Shown here one piece after another: positions 17,446-25,352 of a stretch of 39,963 bases of DNA (position 1 is its first letter; each line of letters opens with the position of its first letter). The notes under the pieces are model-generated. The model was not told the DNA's origin. It worked only from the letters and a program-made list of their open reading frames with translations, and did no database searches. Both the position numbers and the translations under genes were made by a program. The stretch comes from Lachnospiraceae bacterium (lineage in GTDB: Bacteria > Bacillota > Clostridia > Lachnospirales > Lachnospiraceae): positions 1 to 39,963 of the forward strand of contig JAAWEL010000084.1 of the NCBI GenBank assembly GCA_022794255.1, given 5' to 3'.

Positions 17446-20182
17446 CAAACAATACAGCCTATATTCTGTAGACACGGGACATTTTTTTAGCAATCGCGAA
17501 AAAGATTTACACGACAAAAACTGTAAATATCGCAGGGAACGGAATTTTGTTCAAAACAAATTATCAGAAACAGAAGGGAAACTAAAACAGTTTGGCTATA
17601 CGGATGACGATATCAAAAATATGGAAAAAAGCAATCCAAAAGAAATGAATATTACCAAAGCTTCTCACCCCACCATTTCAGAATACCTGTTTTGGGCAAG
17701 ATTGATAAAGCATAAGCGAGAAAAAGCAAAAGAAACAAAAGGGCAATTGCTTGCTCTTCTGTCCAACAAGGTCAATCAAAATGAATTAACAAACGGAACC
17801 GATCATATACGCACCATCAGAGAGGCTTCTTTGAATGATACAAATATCATATCTGTATTTGATTCTGCCCTTAGCCGGACCATTGGCATAAAACAGGATG
17901 AATTGACAGATGCTCTAATTATTGTACAGGTTTACTATTTTGATATATTTAAAGATATTTCCTTCTATGGATTCACCTATAAAGGCGAGAAATATCGATA
18001 CTATACCTCTTCGGCCGGACAGATTCGCCAGAAAAAAGCAATCTTTATCAAAGAGTCTGTATGGAACAGGATTGAAAAAACCGTCATGTGTGGTTTGACA
18101 ATCGATAAAATAAATGCAAAAGGCGGAAATAATGTGAACAAGCATTTGGCTTATATGGCTTTAACCAATTCCGCTACGGATGAATGGGAATCGTTTGATA
18201 TTGATAAATCCATTGTCATTGAGGACTTTGAGACAGATGTATATGGCACCTTTGATTTTGTAAATGAGACCGATTACTCCATAACAAGAAAAACCGACTA
18301 TGTACCGATTCCTCACACAGACGGAGCCGGCATGATTTTACCGTCCCTTTCATCCAAAAATTTCATGTTCCGTGCTCCCTGGATCAAAGGTCTGTTAGGA
18401 GTATTCAATTTCCGAAAATTTGTGGAAGAAAATAATTACTCTTATGTTATCACAGATATTTACGGAAAAAAGCATGATATTCTTATAGAAGATATTCGAA
18501 TCATCTTCACAAAAAGCCAGTTTAAAATGAATCAGTATTACGATTCCTGGGATGAATACAAAGAATATTTTAAAAAGTATCACTGTATTGCCGGCAAATG
18601 TAACATCGAGGAGGATCGAATAAAAAATGCAAAAATCAATTACCAAATGCTTCAGACGCTTACCGATATCACAGGGGACGAAATCGATTTGCTGACAAAA
18701 AAATCAGCCCAGCGGATCAGCAATCTATGCTCTTCCAAGGAAGCTATGATGGAAGCGCTTGGCATTACCCCTTATAACACACATATGACCCCGTTCCAAC
18801 AGGCAGTAAAACAATATCCTTCCTTATTGAGTGATGTTTATGTAAAGGATATGATTCGCGAAGTTAAGGACAGCCTTTTGAAAAAATATCGCAGTGGAAA
18901 GCTTGAGATCCATGGAAAATACACTTTTTTGCTTCCGGATTTCTATGCTGCCTGTGAATATTGGTTTGGACATATCGCACATCCTGCGGGACTGCTGCAG
19001 GACCAGGAAGTATTTTGCTGGCTGTTTCGAAAAAATGAAAAGCTGGATTGTCTGAGAAGCCCTCATCTGTATCGAGAACATGCCGTTCGTTTTAATGTGG
19101 CAAATGAGGCATCCCTTGACAGAGCCAACCAAATCCGGGAATGGTTTACCACCAATGCCATTTACACAAGCACCCATGATTTAATAAGCAAAATTCTCCA
19201 GTTCGATGTTGACGGAGACCGTTCCTTAGTTGTAGCTGAACCGGAATTTATTAAAATTGCAGAAAAAAATATGAGTGGAGTGGTTCCCCTCTATTATAAT
19301 ATGAGAAAGGCAGAGCCAGCTATGCTCAATAGCAAGACCATCTATGCCGGTTTAAAGCAAGCATTTACAAGCGGAAATATTGGTCTTTACAGCAATGATA
19401 TTTCAAAAATATGGAATCACGATGTGTTTGTCAATGGCACAGACAAAGAAAAGCAGGAAGCGATCGATACTGTAAAGCTTTTATGTATGGAAAATAATTT
19501 TGCTATCGATGCGGCCAAAACCCTATATATGCCAGAACGTCCGGAATGGTTTAAACCCGTTGTTTCAAAATACACCAACTGCAAGCTTCCCGCTTTCTTT
19601 GAATATGCCAAAGACAAAGAAAAGTCCCAGATAAGCAAACGAAATGACAGCTTAGTAAATAAAATATATGAAAGGATCCCAAAAAAACCGATCAACACCC
19701 GTGGTCTGAACTTAGAGGAGATTGATTATAAGAAAATGATGGCTGACCCTAAAATCATCTGCAGCAAGGAAGTATCTGACTTATATGACAAATTAAACAG
19801 ACAGTATCGTTACAGGATCAACAGAAAGGATGAAAATATCGACAATCTAAGATATATTGCCTGTAGTATCCGGGAGGCATTTGATCGGTTCGGCTATTCA
19901 CAAAAAACCGTGACAGATATGTTAGTAGAATATCTTTACGGCAGCAAAAAACGCTACAAGCAGTTATTGTGGTTTTGCTATGGACAACATATTCTGCATC
20001 ATATAGAAAAGAATATGGAAGTAAAAAAAACCAAATTCATTCAATGCATGGATTGCGGTGAATGGATTGAAACCGGTATAAAAGATAACCGTACCCATCG
20101 ATGCCTATCCTGCCAGAGAGATCATATAAAAAGGTATGACAGAGCGCGGAAACGCAAAAAGTCCGTTCAGCAAATCCTGTAA
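17438..20182 (+). CDS. Probable single-chain two-barrel RNA polymerase (YonO/QDE-1-like)
   Basis: A 914-aa protein with the signature DVDGD at residues 590-594 in ILQFDVDGDRSLVV, the metal-binding DbDGD motif of two double-psi-barrel polymerases (cellular RdRP/QDE-1, phage SPbeta YonO, crAss-like phage polymerases). About 60 residues before it is the block FCWLFRKNEKLDCLRSPHL, REHAVR, resembling the conserved 'R-x-P' region that precedes this motif in that superfamily. The C-terminus has a zinc ribbon with C870, C873, C889 and C892, then a basic tail (KRYDRARKRKKS). The TTG start has AAAGGAG nine bases upstream. If correct it would transcribe the tail genes, as YonO does for SPbeta late genes. 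Overall similarity beyond the motif is low, so this needs structure prediction. Confidence 0.6.
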   Translation: MLDKQYSLYSVDTGHFFSNREKDLHDKNCKYRRERNFVQNKLSETEGKLKQFGYTDDDIKNMEKSNPKEMNITKASHPTISEYLFWARLIKHKREKAKETKGQLLALLSNKVNQNELTNGTDHIRTIREASLNDTNIISVFDSALSRTIGIKQDELTDALIIVQVYYFDIFKDISFYGFTYKGEKYRYYTSSAGQIRQKKAIFIKESVWNRIEKTVMCGLTIDKINAKGGNNVNKHLAYMALTNSATDEWESFDIDKSIVIEDFETDVYGTFDFVNETDYSITRKTDYVPIPHTDGAGMILPSLSSKNFMFRAPWIKGLLGVFNFRKFVEENNYSYVITDIYGKKHDILIEDIRIIFTKSQFKMNQYYDSWDEYKEYFKKYHCIAGKCNIEEDRIKNAKINYQMLQTLTDITGDEIDLLTKKSAQRISNLCSSKEAMMEALGITPYNTHMTPFQQAVKQYPSLLSDVYVKDMIREVKDSLLKKYRSGKLEIHGKYTFLLPDFYAACEYWFGHIAHPAGLLQDQEVFCWLFRKNEKLDCLRSPHLYREHAVRFNVANEASLDRANQIREWFTTNAIYTSTHDLISKILQFDVDGDRSLVVAEPEFIKIAEKNMSGVVPLYYNMRKAEPAMLNSKTIYAGLKQAFTSGNIGLYSNDISKIWNHDVFVNGTDKEKQEAIDTVKLLCMENNFAIDAAKTLYMPERPEWFKPVVSKYTNCKLPAFFEYAKDKEKSQISKRNDSLVNKIYERIPKKPINTRGLNLEEIDYKKMMADPKIICSKEVSDLYDKLNRQYRYRINRKDENIDNLRYIACSIREAFDRFGYSQKTVTDMLVEYLYGSKKRYKQLLWFCYGQHILHHIEKNMEVKKTKFIQCMDCGEWIETGIKDNRTHRCLSCQRDHIKRYDRARKRKKSVQQIL

Positions 20183-20190
20183 AAATCAAA

Positions 20191-20260
20191 CGTTATTTAC
20201 AGGTGGAAAACAACCGCGCAAAATAAAACAGCCCGTAAATAACGGCTGATGTTTTGTGCG
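20191..20260 (+). ncRNA. Predicted pseudoknot RNA after the polymerase gene
   Basis: Two interlocking inverted repeats. Hairpin B pairs 20215-20223 with 20252-20260 (nine pairs, one G-U) and CAGCC (20229-20233) with GGCTG (20244-20248), leaving the loop 20234-20243. That loop sequence belongs to GTAAATAACG (20235-20244), the perfect 10-bp complement of CGTTATTTAC at 20191-20200. The result is an H-type pseudoknot, or two exclusive hairpins, starting nine bases after the polymerase stop. It could be a terminator, processing site, translation switch or promoter-like site for the cognate polymerase. Confidence 0.6.
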
Positions 20261-20309
20261 TATAAGGGAAGGAACAATCCTATGGCACAAATGGGAGGCA
20301 GAGAAACCA

Positions 20310-20624
20310 GTGAATATTACACAGGATATTTTAATAAATCAAATCGCCATGAAAGAAGATATGAATGTTGCCACAGTCCGACAGGTTCTGAAATCAGCAG
20401 AAAGCATTGTTTTCGGTTACTTGTCCTCCATTCCGCCAGCGGAGGAAGTAAATATCAAGCCGCTTAATGGGATCAATATTAAAAGAAAACACGTAAAAAA
20501 GAAAAAATATTCCAAAGGAATGTTCCAAAATATTGATTGCCCGGAGCATGTCAATATGAAAGCATATCTTTCCAAATATTATATCCGGCGAATCAACCAA
20601 AAGCTTTTTAGAAAAGCCTTATGA
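20310..20624 (+). CDS. HU/IHF-like small protein (tentative)
   Basis: A 104-aa protein starting at GTG 20310 behind GGGAGG. The first 60 residues (NITQDILINQIAMKEDMNVA, VRQVLKSAESIVFGYLSS, EEVNIKPLNGINIKRK) follow the helix-helix-beta layout of HU/IHF-type proteins, where a 'KPLNGIxIKRK'-like strand resembles the start of the DNA-binding arm. The C-terminal 40 residues are very basic and not HU-like. Possible role: DNA binding or transcription of the tail genes. A different 72-codon frame overlaps its end (20560-20778) and is discussed as a finding. Confidence 0.5.
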   Translation: MNITQDILINQIAMKEDMNVATVRQVLKSAESIVFGYLSSIPPAEEVNIKPLNGINIKRKHVKKKKYSKGMFQNIDCPEHVNMKAYLSKYYIRRINQKLFRKAL

Positions 20625-20755
20625 TTCTACTTCTCACCCAGGTGGCGGTGCTGCCCTTCTGGCAGTATCGTCACTTGTCTTATTTACAGGAAACGCCTTC
20701 CTTACCTCTGCCCCAACCGGAACAGAAAACTATACAGAACAGGTGGTGCTATTCA

Positions 20756-21526
20756 ATGTCAGTAAACACCATAGATGAATTAAAATATTCGATTGCTGGT
20801 GAAGATTATCAAATCAATCCATGGATTACGGTCCACAATCCCTGCCTATATGAAATAAAAGCATTTGGTGAGGACGCTTATTATACATTACTCCATCTCT
20901 TTACCCGCAAGCCCTATGATATTGCCGTGGAGCTTTTTGACAATGGTATCGATTATCAGAGCATCCGTGACTGGGATCTGTTCTATCAGACTGCTCCCCA
21001 TATCCCCGTTGAATTATCTCATATATTATTTGGAAACCTGGATTTCACAGAATTTGTTGCAAATATTAGCAGCGAGAATGGCCTTAAAGTTCTTACCCAT
21101 AAGTTTAACAAAGATTTAAAAATCGATGAGGCTATCTACCAAAAAATCGCAACCTATTTACGATACATGCATTTTATCAGTGAGAAGGTTGAATATGACG
21201 TGGGCAATTCTATGGCAAAAAAATTTTTAATTGACCGAATGCGCCGGAAGCAAAAAAAGGCTCTCATGGATTTTCAGTCAGGAAAAACAAAAAAGCAATC
21301 CCAGTTAGCCAGCATGATTAAATATTGTGTCAATAATTCTAATTTCAAATATGATTATTCTTCTGTCATGAATCTTAAATTAAATCTTCTTTATGAATCT
21401 TATTATTTTATCATTCACAATAATGAAAGAGAGAATCTGATATCTGGCATTTATCATGGCACAATCGATGTAAAAAAAATGAAAAATAAAAGTATATTAG
21501 ATATTAATTCAGACTTACATAAGTAA
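20756..21526 (+). CDS. Hypothetical protein, 256 aa, before the tail tube gene
   Basis: Not recognised. I use the ATG at 20756 (MSVNTIDELKYSIAGEDYQI) because AGGTGG lies ahead of it and the 45 codons upstream in this frame overlap another frame with more protein-like content. The protein is mixed alpha/beta, with YQINPWITVHNPCLYEIKAF, AFGEDAYYTLLHLFTRKPYD and a basic stretch RMRRKQKKALMDF. Position just upstream of the major tail gene would suit a tail completion or neck-type protein, but nothing in the sequence shows that. Confidence 0.6.
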   Translation: MSVNTIDELKYSIAGEDYQINPWITVHNPCLYEIKAFGEDAYYTLLHLFTRKPYDIAVELFDNGIDYQSIRDWDLFYQTAPHIPVELSHILFGNLDFTEFVANISSENGLKVLTHKFNKDLKIDEAIYQKIATYLRYMHFISEKVEYDVGNSMAKKFLIDRMRRKQKKALMDFQSGKTKKQSQLASMIKYCVNNSNFKYDYSSVMNLKLNLLYESYYFIIHNNERENLISGIYHGTIDVKKMKNKSILDINSDLHK

Positions 21527-21565
21527 GCCTTTTTAATATAAAAAAATTAAAGGAGGAATACACAA

Positions 21566-22384
21566 ATGAGTGTAAATTCAAACAAGTATATTGTTCAGAA
21601 CATGGAGAGATTAAGCTTTTTCGACTTAAACAATGGGGTTTGCCAGTTCGTTGTGGATGATCTTCAGGAATCTACCATGACAAACGAACAGGAAACCGTG
21701 TATGCAACCGGTAAAAACGGAGTAAAGATCGGATCTGCCGACAGAAATAAGGCAAGCCGTATTACCGCCACCAATGGCTCCATTGTAGATGGAGTAATGG
21801 CCATGCAGGTAGGCTCTGAGGTAGTAAAGGGAACCACGGTTATCCCCAAACACTTCTTCATGCTCACCACCAGTGACGGGGTCAGTGTAGATGTTTCAAT
21901 CAAACCGATCGGAAATGTGGGAAACGAGATCCCTTATATCTACAAAAGGAATACCGATGGCACTGTTGGCAAGCCTTACGCCATTGGGGCAAACGCAACT
22001 GCAGAAACTTTTAAGTACGATCCTGCCACAAAGAAGATCACCCTTCCCACAGGGGTTTTTGCTGCCGGCGAAATCGTGTACGCATTTTATGATATCGAAG
22101 TCACAGATGCAAAGAAGATCTCCAATGACGAGGACAAATTTTCTGCCACCGGCATGCTGGTAGCCGATTGTTTTGCCAAGGATATCTGCACAGATAAAAG
22201 CTACTATGCAAAGATCATTTATCCAAAGGCTAAGGCATCCGGAAATTTTGAATTATCCTTCGGAAACGATCCGTCTGTTCAAAACATGGAATTTGAAGCC
22301 CTTTCCGGCGGATGCGGAAGCAATGCCACAAAGCGGCTGTGGGATTTTATCGTATTCGATGAGGACGATGCAACCCTTCTGTGA
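21566..22384 (+). CDS. Probable major tail tube protein
   Basis: A 272-aa protein behind a strong AAAGGAGG site. It is beta-rich with phrases common in siphovirus tail tube proteins of Clostridia: VYATGKNGVKIGSADRNKAS, RITATNGSIVDGVMAMQVGS, then Thr/Gly-rich strands and a C-terminal GNFELSFGNDPSVQNMEFEA. It lies two genes before the holin and upstream of the tape measure, the standard place. Codon use looks biased and the gene is followed by a strong hairpin, both expected for a highly made structural protein. A minor tail or capsid role cannot be excluded without a fold prediction. Confidence 0.65.
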   Translation: MSVNSNKYIVQNMERLSFFDLNNGVCQFVVDDLQESTMTNEQETVYATGKNGVKIGSADRNKASRITATNGSIVDGVMAMQVGSEVVKGTTVIPKHFFMLTTSDGVSVDVSIKPIGNVGNEIPYIYKRNTDGTVGKPYAIGANATAETFKYDPATKKITLPTGVFAAGEIVYAFYDIEVTDAKKISNDEDKFSATGMLVADCFAKDICTDKSYYAKIIYPKAKASGNFELSFGNDPSVQNMEFEALSGGCGSNATKRLWDFIVFDEDDATLL

Positions 22385-22402
22385 TACATTCTAATCAGCC
22401 AA

Positions 22403-22431
22403 AACAGCTCAGGATCTGTTCCTGAGCTGTT
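22403..22431 (+). terminator. Strong hairpin after the tail tube gene
   Basis: A perfect 11-bp stem, AACAGCTCAGG (22403-22413) and CCTGAGCTGTT (22421-22431), with a 7-nt loop. Only CCGCTCG follows, with no U-tract, so it may attenuate, stabilise the upstream mRNA or act on a non-standard polymerase. Confidence 0.6.
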
Positions 22432-22452
22432 CCGCTCGAAAAGGAGGAGCCC

Positions 22453-22800
22453 ATGAAACCAAATACGATTTGTAAATATTCTAAATGCAAGAAGCATTAT
22501 TACAGCTGCGGTTACTGTATCGCTACAGAAAACTGGAAAGCCATGGCCTGCTGCAGGGAACACTATAAGCTTTATATCGAAGAAGTCCTGGCTGCCCGGG
22601 CAAAGGGAGAAACGATTGACCCCCTTCCCGACCGGACCGACATGACAAAAGCTGAAATCAAAGAACTTAAAAAGAGACCCATCCGGCAGGTAAAAATGGA
22701 GACCGAGGCAGAATTGCAAAATTACATGGATGATTGCGATACACTAAATATCCACGAAGCGGTTGATCAGATCAACAAAGAAATTGATGAAAATAAATAA
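22453..22800 (+). CDS. Cys-rich zinc-finger-like protein, 115 aa
   Basis: The N-terminal half has a dense Cys/His pattern, CKYSKCKKHYYSCGYC and then CCREHY, with at least seven Cys and two His. This probably binds one or two zinc ions. The C-terminal half is charged and helical (TDMTKAEIKELKKR, NLIHEAV-type helix near the end). It occupies the slot between tail tube and tape measure where phages encode tail assembly chaperones, but no frameshifted G/GT pair is visible. Good ribosome site (AAAGGAGG). Function unknown. Confidence 0.7.
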   Translation: MKPNTICKYSKCKKHYYSCGYCIATENWKAMACCREHYKLYIEEVLAARAKGETIDPLPDRTDMTKAEIKELKKRPIRQVKMETEAELQNYMDDCDTLNIHEAVDQINKEIDENK

Positions 22801-22825
22801 AATTCTTTTACAAGGAGATGTTCTC

Positions 22826-23086
22826 ATGGAATTTTTCAGTGAGTTTATTATGCCTGTTGTCCTTGGCGTCTGTCTGTGCATTGGCTATGTGATAAAAAAA
22901 TGGCTGAATGACGTGGATGACAAATATATTCCCACAATCGTTGCATTCCTTGGGGTTTTTGTGGCCAGCTGGATCCATGGATGGCAAATCACCCCGGAGA
23001 TTGTATTGACAGGACTGTGCAGCGGTCTGGCCAGCACAGGAATGCATCAATTATTCAAGCAATATCTTGCCGGTAAAAATACATAA
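22826..23086 (+). CDS. Phage holin (Phage_holin_5_2-like)
   Basis: An 86-aa membrane protein: MEFFSEFIMPVVLGVCLCIG, a first membrane segment, then YVIKKWLND, DKYIPTIVAFLGVFVASWI (second segment) and PEIVLTGLCSGLASTGMHQL (third, short). This closely matches the small holin family found in Firmicutes phages ('...PxILxGLxSGLASTG'). It would permeabilise the membrane so that the CHAP enzyme encoded about 14 kb downstream can reach the wall. ACAAGGAG lies before the ATG. Its place between tail tube and tape measure is unusual. Confidence 0.82.
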   Translation: MEFFSEFIMPVVLGVCLCIGYVIKKWLNDVDDKYIPTIVAFLGVFVASWIHGWQITPEIVLTGLCSGLASTGMHQLFKQYLAGKNT

Positions 23087-23107
23087 AGAAAGCGCGGTGT
23101 TTTATGA

Positions 23108-23752
23108 ATGGATGAAATCGCATCACTAATTAATATTGATTACCCCGGGCTTTTTGTTGCGCTCCTTTCTGTCCTGATTGGATTCAAGGCAATGATTTCT
23201 TTGTTGGAATGGATCATCAACAAGCTGGGGCTTGAGACAAGATGGATGCGAAAACAGAGAGAAGAAAGAGAATTGCTCATTCAAACCGCAGAAAGTCTTT
23301 CCCTTTTACAGCAACAGCACATAGAAGATACAAAAGCTTCGGATGAACAGGATAAACACATACAAAACGAATTATCACAATTTATGAAGGAAATCCGGGT
23401 TTCCATCTCTGAGACCCAAAACGCAATCCGCCAGCTGGCCAAAAATCAGGTACGAGACAGAGAGCAGTCCTTAAAGATCCAAATGGAATTGACCAATGCT
23501 GAAAAAGCGCTTATGTGTGGGAGCAAAGAATTGCTCGGCGCGGAAATTGACAAGCGATACCGGGAATATATTGCCCTGAACGGAATCCCAGAGTCTGAGG
23601 TAAGCGAATTTGATGATATTTTTAATGCCTATAAAGGCTTAATGGGAAACCACACCAGAGACACGAAATATAATTATGTGAAAAATCATCTAACCATTAT
23701 TCCGGTGGAAACAAAATTAGTTAAAAGAGCAACAGGTCCTTCTGGCTGTTAG
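23108..23752 (+). CDS. Membrane-anchored coiled-coil protein, 214 aa
   Basis: One N-terminal membrane segment (YPGLFVALLSVLIGFKAMIS) is followed by about 100 residues of coiled coil with heptad-like spacing (ESLSLLQQQHIEDTKASDEQ, NELSQFMKEIRVSISETQNA). The C-terminal domain contains EIDKRYREYIALNGIPESE and NHTRDTKYNYVKNHLTIIPV. Similar proteins sit beside phage holins, where they may act as spanins, pinholin partners or lysis regulators; here it follows the holin by 21 nt. The specific role is inferred. Confidence 0.65.
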   Translation: MDEIASLINIDYPGLFVALLSVLIGFKAMISLLEWIINKLGLETRWMRKQREERELLIQTAESLSLLQQQHIEDTKASDEQDKHIQNELSQFMKEIRVSISETQNAIRQLAKNQVRDREQSLKIQMELTNAEKALMCGSKELLGAEIDKRYREYIALNGIPESEVSEFDDIFNAYKGLMGNHTRDTKYNYVKNHLTIIPVETKLVKRATGPSGC

Positions 23753-23770
23753 ACAATCGGTCAGAAGGAC
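23736..23770 (+). terminator. Hairpin at the end of the coiled-coil gene
   Basis: GTCCTTCTG (23736-23744) pairs with CAGAAGGAC (23762-23770), a 9-bp stem straddling the stop codon. No U-tract follows. Like the hairpin after the tail tube gene it could limit read-through or protect mRNA. Confidence 0.5.
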
Positions 23771-23827
23771 GAAACTGCTGGTTTTATCCTTAAATACAAA
23801 ATATATTCAAATTATGGAGGCAATCTT

Positions 23828-24058
23828 ATGATCGGTTTTATTCAAATGAAACGCGAAGAATGGAAATTTAAACGGCAGCTTTATAAGTCACTCAACCTTT
23901 TTGCGGACAATTGTGAAGAGCTCCTTCGTATGTCCAAGAAGATGTCTGCCGCCTTAAAAGACATCCCCCCTGGTCAATTATACGAAGATTTTATTTCTAA
24001 TCTGATCAAAATCATTCATGAGGATAATAAAAAGAAGGCGGGTTTTATGAATGAGTAA
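23828..24058 (+). CDS. Small protein before the tape measure, 76 aa
   Basis: Behind TATGGAGG and overlapping the tape measure start by eight bases. It is helical and charged: MIGFIQMKREEWKFKRQLYK, CEELLRMSKKMSAALKD, ending KKKAGFMNE. It is in the position of the short tail assembly chaperone that precedes the tape measure in siphoviruses, but I cannot confirm the family. Confidence 0.65.
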   Translation: MIGFIQMKREEWKFKRQLYKSLNLFADNCEELLRMSKKMSAALKDIPPGQLYEDFISNLIKIIHEDNKKKAGFMNE

Positions 24059-25352
24059 AAATGTTAAGGAACAAATTCCATCCTATCTGTATGTTGGAAG
24101 CGGCTTTTCAGCCATGATATCGAAAACAAAGGATGCAATTAAAGAGTTAAAAGAGATTGACCATATTCTTACCCAAATCAGCAAAACCTCGAATCTCACT
24201 TCCCGAGAGCTGGAAGAATTGGGAAACACAGCCATTCAGACAGCCGGAAAATACGGCAGAGATGCCAGCGATTATTTAACCAGTGTTAAGGAAATGTATC
24301 ATGCCGGTTTCTCAAATGCCGATGCCATGGCTGAACTCTCCATTCTTACCCAAAGCGCCGGTGATCTGCCAAGCGGCACGGCTGACAGCTATTTAATCGC
24401 CACAAATGCTGCATATGGTTTGCAGGGAAATATCGAAAAGCTGAATGATGTTCTGGATTCCCAAACCTATATTACAAGCCATACCGCAGTGAGCATGAAG
24501 GATATGGCCCTGGCAACTTCGGAAGCCGCAGCGGTTGCCGCCCAATATAGGGTAGAGATTGATGAGCTCTCAGCCCTTACTACTGTGGCTGTCTCTAAAA
24601 CTGGTGAGTCCGGCTCTGAGGTAGGCAATGCATTAAAAAATATTTTCGCCAATCTTCAGGACTCTTCCAGCCAGCCAATACAGGAAACCTTTGATTCCCT
24701 TGGTCTGTCCATGACAAAATTTGTTAATGACGTGGAGGTATTAAAATCTCCCATTGAGTTGTTAGAGGAACTATCCCGGGCTTTTGTCAGTCTTCCCGAT
24801 GGCTCTGTGTTAAAATCTGATATTCTGTCAAATATCGGCTCTGAAAATCAGGACAGCACGCTGGCTGCTATCCTGTCTGACTTTGATCGTTATTATGAAA
24901 TATTGGATTTGTACGGCCAGGGCTCCGGAGCCGCAATGGACGCGGCCATGAAGTCAGCGAATGATCTTAGTGCCAGCCTGTCCAGTCTTGGGAACACATG
25001 GACTTCGATTGTCAACAATGTAATTGGCAGTGATGCTTTGATTGGTGCGGTAAATGGGCTTCGCGCGATTTTAAATGTTGTTGAGACACTGACATCTGCG
25101 TTAGGGAGTTTTGGAACGATTGGATTAGGCGCCGGTTTATTTGCCGGAATAAAAAATGTCGGCAGTCCTAAAATGTTTGGACTTAAAAACGTTTTGTTGT
25201 TTGCTAATACCGACAGTATGTCAGTTCTGCCGGATACGGCAGTTTCGGTCATACCGCCTATGAGATACATAGGTGTAAATGAACAGGCAATATGCTGGGA
25301 AAACGGTAAACCTCACACTACTCTCCTATTTTGGCGACAAAACAGGCTATAG
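24051..25352 (+). CDS. Tail tape measure protein, N-terminal part (interrupted gene)
   Basis: The TP901-type tape measure core is clear: YGRDASDYLTSVKEMYHAGF, DLPSGTADSYLIATNAAYGL, HTAVSMKDMALATSEAAAVA, TTVAVSKTGESGSEVGNALK and the hydrophobic GSFGTIGLGAGLFAG. Protein-like sequence ends about residue 378 (GSPKMFGL, position about 25184). The remaining 55 codons to the stop are irregular and coincide with dense RNA hairpins, so they are probably not natural tape measure sequence. The rest of the protein resumes near 27200. If joined, the product would be about 1940 aa, a tail near 290 nm at the usual 1.5 angstrom per residue. Confidence 0.85.
   Translation: MSKNVKEQIPSYLYVGSGFSAMISKTKDAIKELKEIDHILTQISKTSNLTSRELEELGNTAIQTAGKYGRDASDYLTSVKEMYHAGFSNADAMAELSILTQSAGDLPSGTADSYLIATNAAYGLQGNIEKLNDVLDSQTYITSHTAVSMKDMALATSEAAAVAAQYRVEIDELSALTTVAVSKTGESGSEVGNALKNIFANLQDSSSQPIQETFDSLGLSMTKFVNDVEVLKSPIELLEELSRAFVSLPDGSVLKSDILSNIGSENQDSTLAAILSDFDRYYEILDLYGQGSGAAMDAAMKSANDLSASLSSLGNTWTSIVNNVIGSDALIGAVNGLRAILNVVETLTSALGSFGTIGLGAGLFAGIKNVGSPKMFGLKNVLLFANTDSMSVLPDTAVSVIPPMRYIGVNEQAICWENGKPHTTLLFWRQNRL

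Noticed and set aside
21566..22384. Major capsid protein
   Set aside because: Sequence style and position just ahead of holin and tape measure fit a tail tube; no protease, scaffold, portal or terminase is nearby.
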